Shown here one piece after another: positions 16,452 through 23,196 of a stretch of DNA of 51,267 nucleotides; position 1 is the stretch's first letter; each line of letters begins with the position of its first letter. The position numbers were made by a program, and so were the translations under genes. This stretch comes from an uncultured Clostridia bacterium (GTDB lineage: Bacteria > Bacillota > Clostridia > Christensenellales > CAG-917), in contig CAKQGN010000009.1 of NCBI GenBank assembly GCA_934233745.1, positions 5,001-56,267 of the forward strand, given 5' to 3'. The notes under the pieces are model-generated. The model saw only the letters and a program-made list of their open reading frames with translations. It did no database searches and had not been told where the DNA came from.

Positions 16452-16946
16452 TTAGTTGGAAGTTCGCAGGCGCGATTTTGTCTTTTGGCTTATTACGCCT
16501 ATCTGTTCGCCTTCGTCGTAACACATAAATTTGTCTTGCAATAACAGTTTCTTTTCTTCAACGCCTATACCGCATAATACATCGTTTTCATCTATGTCCG
16601 ATATTACATACACGGGTAGTTTTCGAGAGTAAACAATCTTCTCGTGAGTCTTTTCTATATACTTCAAAATATACGCCATTGCGTTGCCCATTTTTACAAG
16701 ATTATCATCTATGCGTTCAAAGTTGTTTCGTCCAAAACGAGAGTTAAAGTATTCACTTTGCAATGTTAACTGCATTTTATGTGAATTGATGTTGTAATCT
16801 TTTACTTCAATCATTTCGCCGGGGATGGTGCCTTCGGGTATAAAAAATAATCCGTGAAAATGCAATCTGTTTGTCTTTGGCGCACGCTCCCACACACCCA
16901 TAATGTGATATGTTTTTTCTTTCTCTTTTATAGGTGGTTGTGGAGT
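16452..16946 (-). pseudogene. Truncated HUH replication protein (Rep) fragment
   Basis: About 165 codons are open but the N-terminal part is missing. The frame begins right after TGA TAA near 16950, and the only Met is at 16901. HFHGLFF near the start of the open part is the HUH metal motif, and AYILKYIEK is the tyrosine/lysine motif of rolling-circle Rep endonucleases. The catalytic N-terminal FLTLT-type motif is absent. SRKLPVYVISDI and DEGEQIGVIS resemble the C-terminal tail of Rep proteins of Gram-positive plasmids and phages. The broken gene points in the opposite direction to the recombinase and beside large hairpins, so it is best read as the relic of a rolling-circle element. Confidence 0.65.
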
Positions 16947-17107
16947 TTATCAGAAAAGCATCTTTCTTCAAGGGGAAAAATATTGCAGATAATAAAAGCA
17001 AATATACCAACACAATATTTTCCCTATTTCCTTGACGATGCGATGCTTTCCCGATTTTTTCGAGGTGTCGAAAGAAAAAGACAACTCGACAAAGGAGTGT
17101 TCCAACT

Positions 17108-17266
17108 ATGTTTCAACATCGTTTCAACAATGTTAATTCAGGCTTTCAACACCGTTTTACTAAATTTCAAATTAGGCACAAAACGGCTAAGTCAACGTCC
17201 TACCAATCGGGAATTGAACACCCTATACTCGAATTACAACACGTCAAAAAGGAGAAAACAATATGA
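17108..17266 (+). CDS. 52-residue ORF coupled to the serine recombinase
   Basis: AAAGGAGTGTTCCAACT places a good ribosome site before ATG 17108. The 52-codon frame ends in TGA overlapping the recombinase ATG as ATGA, and the recombinase's own GGAG lies inside its last codons. The product is basic and Phe/His/Gln-rich, with the near-repeat FQHRFNNVN / FQHRFTKFQ at the start. No family is recognised. It may be a small DNA-binding or directionality factor, or act only by translational coupling. Confidence 0.55.
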   Translation: MFQHRFNNVNSGFQHRFTKFQIRHKTAKSTSYQSGIEHPILELQHVKKEKTI

Positions 17267-18804
17267 AAAAGTGCGTCATTTACGCCAGATATTCAAGCGA
17301 ACGACAGACTGAACAATCTATCGAAGGTCAACTTCGAGTTTGCTATGAATTTGCAAAAAACAATGAGCTTATCGTCGTACACGAGTATATAGACCGTGCA
17401 ATGACAGGAACGAACGATTTGAGAAAAGAATTTCAACAAATGCTTTCCGATAGCGAACGAACAAAAGAGTGGGATATATGCCTTGTGTACGCCCTAGACA
17501 GATTCGGAAGAAACTCTATTGAGCAAGCAATCAACAAGTACAAATTGCAAAAGACAGGTAAAATTGTCATTTCTGCAACACAACGGACGTCGCGAAATAT
17601 AGACGGCTCTCAAAACCTTGACGGCATTATTCTTGAAAATATGTACGTCGGCATGGCTGAATACTACTCTGCCGAGCTTTCACAAAAGGAAAAGCGCGGA
17701 TTGAACGAAAGTCGAATCAAAGGACAATTTACAGGCGGTGTACCTATTTTCGGGTACGAGGCATACGGAACGAAAGCAGAAGGAAGAAAAGTGCGAATCA
17801 AAGAAGACGAGGCTGTAATCGTAAGACGAATGTTTGAAGAATACGCAAGTGGTAGACTCATAAAAGACATACTTGAAGACCTAAACAGCGAAGGCGTACT
17901 TTGTCATGGGAAACCGTTTGTACGAAGTGTTTTCTATAAATTACTAAAAAATGAAAAATACATCGGAATCGTCAGATTTGGAGACCAAGTTTACGACAAA
18001 ATCTACCCACCTATTGTAAGCGAACAAGTATTCGACATATGCAGAGCCAAAGCGCAAGCAAATAAAATCGGAAAACATACGGACGCAACTTACTTGTTAA
18101 AAAACAAAGTGCATTGCGGCTATTGCGGAAGGCCTGTAAGTTCTGATACCGGCACATCAAAAAACGGCAACGTTATGCGATACTATAAATGTATTGGCAG
18201 AAAAGTTGATAAAAAATGTGACAATGTTCCAATCCGAAAAGACTTGCTTGAACAATTGGTAATCGATTCGACATATCAAGTTTTAGCGACTCCCGACCTA
18301 ATCGAAAAACTGGCAGAACTAATTCTTGGCACTCATAAAAAGCGAATGGCTGACGCATCTATACTAAATATCTTAAAAAGTCAATTGCAAGATACTTCAA
18401 CGTCAATTGCAAATTTAATTTCTTGTATGGAAAAAGGCATTGTTAGCAGCTCGACGGCAAAACGACTTGAAGAACTTGAAAATCAGAAAATTGCATTGGA
18501 AACAAAAATCTCTTTGGAAAAGGTAAATGAATCGACACTAATTCAAAAAAGGGATATCGTCAACTACTTGAAAACTGCAATAAAAAAGACTCCGCGATTA
18601 ATGATTAAACTAATAATCAAAGACGTAATCCTTTACAAAGACCGAATAGAAATACACTTCAATTACACTGACTTAATAAGACCTGATGCAGAACCGCGTC
18701 AGGCCTTTTTATTTTTCAAATTTACCAAAGAAATTATCTTTGATTACCATTGGATGAACTGGAAACCGATTAAGAAAAATATCGAAATCAATCTACTAAT
18801 ATAA
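17263..18804 (+). CDS. Large serine recombinase
   Basis: This 513-residue site-specific recombinase is of the large serine integrase/TnpX type, which joins and excises elements through a serine-DNA covalent intermediate. The N-terminal resolvase domain has YARYSSERQ with likely nucleophile Ser11, and VYALDRFGRN near 85. The recombinase domain (about 155-260) has GYEAYG and the usual VFYKLLKNEKYIG. A zinc ribbon follows, HCGYCGRPV and YYKCIGRK...KCDN (about 286-325). A coiled coil spans about 365-435. GGAG lies 9 nt before the ATG. The last ~35 codons read through a terminator-like hairpin (18682-18716), suggesting that the tail is recent. Its attachment sites are not identified. Confidence 0.93.
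   Translation: MKKCVIYARYSSERQTEQSIEGQLRVCYEFAKNNELIVVHEYIDRAMTGTNDLRKEFQQMLSDSERTKEWDICLVYALDRFGRNSIEQAINKYKLQKTGKIVISATQRTSRNIDGSQNLDGIILENMYVGMAEYYSAELSQKEKRGLNESRIKGQFTGGVPIFGYEAYGTKAEGRKVRIKEDEAVIVRRMFEEYASGRLIKDILEDLNSEGVLCHGKPFVRSVFYKLLKNEKYIGIVRFGDQVYDKIYPPIVSEQVFDICRAKAQANKIGKHTDATYLLKNKVHCGYCGRPVSSDTGTSKNGNVMRYYKCIGRKVDKKCDNVPIRKDLLEQLVIDSTYQVLATPDLIEKLAELILGTHKKRMADASILNILKSQLQDTSTSIANLISCMEKGIVSSSTAKRLEELENQKIALETKISLEKVNESTLIQKRDIVNYLKTAIKKTPRLMIKLIIKDVILYKDRIEIHFNYTDLIRPDAEPRQAFLFFKFTKEIIFDYHWMNWKPIKKNIEINLLI
18682..18716 (+). terminator. Terminator-like hairpin inside the recombinase 3' end
   Basis: CCTGATGC (18682-18689) and GCGTCAGG (18696-18703) pair and are followed by CCTTTTTATTTTT. 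It is unusual in lying about 90 bp before the stop codon. Confidence 0.6.
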
Positions 18805-19230
18805 CTCTCTTTTTGCAAAAAACCACACCGATTCCTAACTTCAAAACTGTAACTTTTAAGAAATTAATCTCCACAAAAATCAATTTTTAATATATAAAAT
18901 ATATTAATTCCCTAAAAAATCGGGTGTTCAACTGGGGTTTCATCTTGCGTACCATCAAGACACACGAAAAAGGAGCGTATAAAACTCCAACGAGTGTGTC
19001 TTTTTCTATGTAAAACAGGGGTAATTTGCCGTTTTTATGGTAGTTTACCCTTTTTGTTGTTTCTTCGAGTATCGCCGTAGGGATTTGTTCTTCACTCGCT
19101 TTGGAAAATCTCAAACCTTTAACGATTGCACAAAAAGGATTTTTGCACGATAAGGAGCGTATGATTTCTTCTGTCTTAATCAACGAAAAAATGACCGACC
19201 GCACTCTTATGAACGCAGTCGGTCGTTTGC
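18805..19230. other. Non-coding stretch between recombinase and fossil recombinase
   Basis: Three terminator-like hairpins are visible: AGACACAC/GTGTGTCT at 18958-19001 with T5, GGGTAA/TTACCC near 19018-19051 with T5, and GACCGAC-GC/GC-GTCGGTC at 19193-19224, which serves the minus strand. A minus frame of about 124 codons spans 18887-19261 but has no ribosome site or family likeness. Confidence 0.6.
19187..19224 (-). terminator. Terminator after the fossil recombinase end
   Basis: On the minus strand GACCGACTGC pairs with GCGGTCGGTC (one mismatch), followed by ATTTTTT. It lies 7 bp past the stop of the remnant at 19231. Confidence 0.7.
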
Positions 19231-19473
19231 TTATAAAGTTTCTCTTACTGTTATCCCGCACTCGAACTCGATTTCGATTTCCTTGTTGGACAGCACAGTG
19301 ATTTTCCTTACAAGGCTTATGAACATCACTCGGTCGAACTCTTCAAGTGAACATCCTTTTCCCGACATGTCCACTTTATACACATATATGGAGTTCCGTG
19401 TGCCGAAGTTTTTCTTTTGAAACTCGTTCCGCACTCTCCGCATATCAGTTTTCCCGATAAATATTACCAACAA
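19231..19473 (-). pseudogene. Probable C-terminal remnant of a second serine recombinase
   Basis: An 80-codon frame contains EEFDRVMFISLVRKITVL and then EIEIEFECGITVRE, which matches the typical last 40 residues of large serine recombinases (FDxxLFxxLVxKITV...IxFxxxCGxxV). No catalytic or zinc-ribbon part precedes it, and no ribosome site is seen. A terminator follows at once. The likeness is by pattern only. Confidence 0.4.
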
Positions 19474-19532
19474 GATATCATAATACTTTTTGAGAGATTG
19501 TTGGTTTATCGCAGTTTGTAGTCACTCTAATC

Positions 19533-21605
19533 CTATTTTTCGCTCACAAGGTTATCTCTAATATATTTATCTATTTTCTTTTCGACATAGGTTTCCCAAT
19601 AAGTTAAAACATCTTGATCCATATAATCTCTATCAGTTTTACCTTCTTTTCTCATTTCAACTTCATCTTTGAATTTCACTTCCGGAATTAACGGTACGGT
19701 TGGCTTTTTTATAACTTCTCTATTCTTGTTCAAATGTTCGATAATCTCATTTAACACTTTGACTAAATTTTCATAACTTTGCCTATCTAAGATAAATGAA
19801 TCTTTATTTTTTACATTAAAACTAAATTCGGGTTTTCCGTTTGTTAAAAACTTCGGTATACTCTCATAGTCCAACGAAACAATACGATACATTCCTATAG
19901 ATCGCGTAGCCCATGCCGCACCACCTTCGAACAAGCAATACTGACTATTTAAGAAATTCTTCGAAGTTAAAAACAAAATTTGAGTATTATCTCTTATGAG
20001 CATATTTTTTATTATCTCAGATAATGGGTCTAAACTATCAATATTAAGTCCATCAGATGAATAAAATATCTCTGTTTTGTCAATATCTTTGTCAAAAATG
20101 AACCCTAATTTTTGCAAATAAGCCGAGATAAAATCCGTAAAAATCCTATCACTACTTGCATGCGACAAAAATAATTTGAAAGATGTTTTTAAGTCATACT
20201 CACCTTTTAATTTATTCGCTATAACATTTGCCAACTCATTTGCTTTCTGTTTAGGTAATGTATCATCAGAGATTAATTCCTTATACACATCTCTCGAAAA
20301 CGTTGTTTTCTCCCTTGATTGAATGGTTTTATTTTCCTCATCGACTAAAGATTTGATATTATCAGCCAATCTTTGTCTATCTTGTAAGAGTTGTCTACAT
20401 ATTCCCGCAAGCAGCTCATTAAGTAGATTTACGCGTTCGTCAATAAAAGAAAAATCTTGACGATTCGATGTAGCAATATCATCTAAATCGTTTTCATCTA
20501 AAATTTCAAATGCAATTTCTCCTTCGATATAATTAACGAATGCGCCTACCAGTGGCAAGCTGCTTAATATGCTATCATTAAATAATTTACCTCTAACATA
20601 AACGCGAATTTGATTTGGATTATAAAATTTGTTTTTTACATAACGGGAATCATTATTAACCGCATCATCTTTATCTATTGATGAATGAATTCCAATCCAA
20701 CCAGTCAATTTGTAATTTTTCTCTTTACCATCTATAACAATTTTACCTTCAGTTAAGAATTTATCACGAGTCTTAGGATTAATTACATAATCAGGAAAGT
20801 CGTTAATTTCTATTTCTTTTGTATATGATTTAGTTTCGTGCAATTTATTTCTATAAGACATAGACACCGTGGTTTTTGTTGTTTTCACAAGATTTTTATC
20901 TGAAGTATAAATTGCAAACATATTATCAAATGCGATTTTTTTAACAACTGGTTCAAATAGAATCGAATCATTATTCGATTTGATAATACAAACGTTTAAC
21001 TTGTTTTGAATGCTGTCAAATTGAAAATAGTTGGATAATTTATGTTTTAACGCATCAATCGCAGCTTCACCAATACGTTTTAAATCCACACCTTCTAACC
21101 TTATCATTGTTCCATGCGTTATAGCAGTACTGTTCCAATATTTATCGCATACGATATTGACTTCTCCATATGGAATAGGCTTTAAACTTGGAGTATCTTC
21201 ATCATCCATATCAGATACATCCACACTCCATGCACTAACCTCATTATCCTTTCTTATTATAATTTGATATTTATCTGACAAATACAATGCAGCAAGTTTA
21301 CCTATACCCTTGCGCCCCGCCGCAGTATCCTCATTGTTTTCAGTTCTTCGATTGCGACCTATTCGAACATACTTAGATTTTAAATCTTCATCGTTCATAC
21401 CTATGCCGTCATCAAACAATTCAATCGTTGTATTACGTTTTTCTTTCATATCAATGTAAAGAAATACATTTTTTGCATTAGCATCAAATCCATTAGCAAC
21501 CAACTCTGATATTGCAGCCCAAGCATTAGAATACAGTTGCCTACCAAACATTTTTAATGCGTTATAGTTCATCGTGAATGGAATGTTCTGTTTTTCCATA
21601 ATCAT
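19533..21605 (-). CDS. GHKL (MORC/Hsp90-like) ATPase fused to a C-terminal TIR domain
   Basis: This 690-residue fusion begins with a GHKL ATPase. ISELVANGFDA (Glu34, Asn38, Asp41) is the N box, DDGIGM (65-70) the first glycine motif and GRKGIGKLAAL (97-107) the second. Residues 180-400 are the middle transducer-like region, with KTRDKFLTEG and NRQDFSF. Residues about 476-600 look like a TIR domain: FKLFLSHASSD opens the first strand and helix, then IFYSSDGLNIDS, QILFLTSKNF, and SQYCLFEGGAAWA with Glu560 in the place of the NADase glutamate. Its start overlaps the methyltransferase stop as TAATG, so the two are one unit. No nuclease motif is visible. Bacterial TIR effectors usually deplete NAD; here ATPase-gated NADase action on unmodified or foreign DNA is an inference. 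Confidence 0.85.
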   Translation of the reverse strand: MIMEKQNIPFTMNYNALKMFGRQLYSNAWAAISELVANGFDANAKNVFLYIDMKEKRNTTIELFDDGIGMNDEDLKSKYVRIGRNRRTENNEDTAAGRKGIGKLAALYLSDKYQIIIRKDNEVSAWSVDVSDMDDEDTPSLKPIPYGEVNIVCDKYWNSTAITHGTMIRLEGVDLKRIGEAAIDALKHKLSNYFQFDSIQNKLNVCIIKSNNDSILFEPVVKKIAFDNMFAIYTSDKNLVKTTKTTVSMSYRNKLHETKSYTKEIEINDFPDYVINPKTRDKFLTEGKIVIDGKEKNYKLTGWIGIHSSIDKDDAVNNDSRYVKNKFYNPNQIRVYVRGKLFNDSILSSLPLVGAFVNYIEGEIAFEILDENDLDDIATSNRQDFSFIDERVNLLNELLAGICRQLLQDRQRLADNIKSLVDEENKTIQSREKTTFSRDVYKELISDDTLPKQKANELANVIANKLKGEYDLKTSFKLFLSHASSDRIFTDFISAYLQKLGFIFDKDIDKTEIFYSSDGLNIDSLDPLSEIIKNMLIRDNTQILFLTSKNFLNSQYCLFEGGAAWATRSIGMYRIVSLDYESIPKFLTNGKPEFSFNVKNKDSFILDRQSYENLVKVLNEIIEHLNKNREVIKKPTVPLIPEVKFKDEVEMRKEGKTDRDYMDQDVLTYWETYVEKKIDKYIRDNLVSEK

Positions 21606-22597
21606 TATTCCCCTTGTATCTTAGAAATTATTTCAAGTAAAATATATTGTAAAACGTCAATAACAACGCTATTGCCAAATTGAAGATATGCTTGATTATC
21701 TGATTCCGCGATCTTAAAATCATTTGGAAACCCCATTAATCTTGCACATTCACGAGGAGTCAGTTTCCTAACTTTGTTATTTATATAATACATACCCGTT
21801 CTTCCACCAGGGCCTCCACTTGAAGACGACAGCGTTGTTGCGCATCCGTTTACGCTATAAATCCGCTCCCCCTGGCGTCCTGGGCCAACCTCTCCAACTC
21901 TTATATAAGAACCCTGCCTATCTTTCTCAATATCAAGTACATCGTCTCTTATTTTATAATTTTGTTTGATGTAATATCGTTCATCAACTTTGTCTTCCAA
22001 AAAGTCTTTTAGTAATTTTTTTGTTTCTAATGGTTTAGGGAAATTAAAATCGTTTATACTCAAATCTTCTCTAAATGCAACTATGTATAACCTCTTTCTG
22101 TGCTGCGGTATTCCATAATCTATTGCATTTAGTACTTTTTCAAAAGGTTTATACCCTCGCGATTTCAATGCGTTTAGAATATTTTTAAGAGAATATCCAC
22201 CCCAATGCTTTTCCAAATTCGCAACATTTTCAAGGAAAACCACTTTGGGCTTATGATCCTTTAATATACGATTTATCTCAAAAAACAACTGTCCCGTTTT
22301 GCAATCAGAAAAGCCTTCCCCTTTTCCTGAGATACTAAAAGCTTGGCAAGGGAATCCCCCACACAAAATGTCATGTGATGGTATGTCTATTGAAGAGATT
22401 TTTGTGATATCCCCGTATGGTAAAATGCCAAAATTCTTTTTGTAAACATTTTTTGCCTCTTCGTTCACATCAGAGGCAAAGACGCATTCAGCACCAAATG
22501 CCTCTAACGCCACATGAAAGCCCCCTATACCACAGAATAAATCTATGAATTTATAACCTTTTAATAAAGTCTTTTCAAATTCCTTTATTTCAATCAT
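21605..22597 (-). CDS. dcm: DNA (cytosine-5)-methyltransferase
   Basis: This 330-residue m5C methyltransferase transfers methyl from SAM to cytosine C5 in a specific DNA site. All major motifs are in order: FIDLFCGIGGFHVALEAFG (I, SAM), GGFPCQAFS near 82 with the catalytic cysteine (IV), ENVANL (VI), QHRKRLYIV (VIII), a target-recognition stretch around 225-275 rich in Gly and Ser (TTLSSSSGGPGG), RECARLMGFP (IX) and QFGNSVV (X). The target sequence cannot be deduced. No restriction enzyme or Vsr gene is nearby; instead the GHKL-TIR gene follows with a 1-nt overlap. A four-codon ORF, MKNE, ends on its start codon. Confidence 0.95.
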   Translation of the reverse strand: MIEIKEFEKTLLKGYKFIDLFCGIGGFHVALEAFGAECVFASDVNEEAKNVYKKNFGILPYGDITKISSIDIPSHDILCGGFPCQAFSISGKGEGFSDCKTGQLFFEINRILKDHKPKVVFLENVANLEKHWGGYSLKNILNALKSRGYKPFEKVLNAIDYGIPQHRKRLYIVAFREDLSINDFNFPKPLETKKLLKDFLEDKVDERYYIKQNYKIRDDVLDIEKDRQGSYIRVGEVGPGRQGERIYSVNGCATTLSSSSGGPGGRTGMYYINNKVRKLTPRECARLMGFPNDFKIAESDNQAYLQFGNSVVIDVLQYILLEIISKIQGE

Positions 22598-22608
22598 TCG
22601 TTCTTCAT
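22594..22608 (-). promoter_or_regulatory. Four-codon upstream ORF (MKNE) overlapping the dcm start
   Basis: AAAAGG is followed 4 nt later by ATG AAG AAC GAA TGA, whose stop overlaps the dcm ATG as ATGA. The dcm start itself lacks a good ribosome site, so re-initiation from this mini-ORF may set its expression. Confidence 0.35.
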
Positions 22609-22796
22609 TGTACCTTTTAATTCAATTTTGTTAATTTAAGAGAATTTACATCCTTTTTCTTTTTAGTTATGGGCAAAAAATTCACCCGTTGCATCAGCGA
22701 ATGTTAAAACTCATTACGAGATACACTCTAGTTAAGCATATTATACTATATTTTTAAAAAAATTTCAACATTTCTAAAATAATTAAAGCGAAAAAG

Positions 22797-22826
22797 AGTT
22801 CAAATCCCCGTGGACGCCTACCCTGT
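22797..22826 (+). repeat. tRNA 3'-end-like fragment
   Basis: AGTTCAAATCCCCGTGGACG followed by CCTACC looks like a T loop, the 3' half of a T stem and an acceptor strand, without the 5' body of a tRNA. It may be an attachment remnant. It does not match the tRNA-Arg at 3611. Confidence 0.35.
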
Positions 22827-22871
22827 TTTCGACTTAAAAAGACGCTCTTTTTTGTTCGTCATTGACACTCA

Positions 22872-22898
22872 AAAACCGCTATATTTTATAGCGGTTTT
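22872..22898. terminator. Bidirectional terminator
   Basis: AAAACCGCTATA (22872-22883), TTT, TATAGCGGTTTT (22887-22898): a 12-bp perfect stem with A and T flanks. Confidence 0.8.
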
Positions 22899-22916
22899 AT
22901 CGTCCTCACCAAGCGG

Positions 22917-22942
22917 ACTTGAGTACCGATTGCTGACCGCGA
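22917..22942 (+). repeat. Right copy of the repeat bounding the accessory region
   Basis: ACTTGAGTACCGATTGCTGA and the next CCGCGA match 3736-3758 except for an AG and a C insertion. Confidence 0.5.
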
Positions 22943-23154
22943 GCGAAGAGAGAGGCAAGCGCACAGCATTTGCCGAAATCGTGCAAAGTGGACATAGCGA
23001 AACAATCAAAACACGCAGTGTCCGTGCCTAGCACGGTGGTGCGAAAGCACAGTTTGTTTTGCGTAGACGTTCCGCTTTTGCAAGTCAACTTGCCCACTCC
23101 TCTATTACGGCAGTCGCTACCCAGCCTGCCTACGAACCTCGGCAATAAAAATAT

Positions 23155-23177
23155 CGAGCCGTCAAAAAGACGGCTCG
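23155..23177 (-). terminator. Terminator of the DUF6273 lipoprotein gene
   Basis: CGAGCCGTC and GACGGCTCG form a 9-bp stem; on the minus strand it is followed by ATATTTTTATT. Confidence 0.85.
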
Positions 23178-23196
23178 TTTGCTTTGTTGCTCGTGT

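Larger units (their letters stand above)
22609..23154. other. Non-coding junction region
   Basis: No gene is supported. It contains a tRNA-3'-end-like stretch (TTCAAATCCCCGTGGACGCC, about 22799-22818), a bidirectional terminator (22872-22898), the right copy of the 24-26 bp repeat (22917-22942), and GC-richer, repeat-like DNA up to 23150. A sharp rise in G+C around 22800 marks the right edge of the AT-rich accessory block. Confidence 0.6.

Noticed and set aside
18887..19261. 124-codon minus-strand open frame
   Set aside because: It includes three terminator hairpins and lacks a ribosome site and recognisable domains.
22797..22826. Full tRNA gene at the tRNA-like 3' end
   Set aside because: Only the T-loop and acceptor-like 3' part is visible; no anticodon or D arm precedes it.
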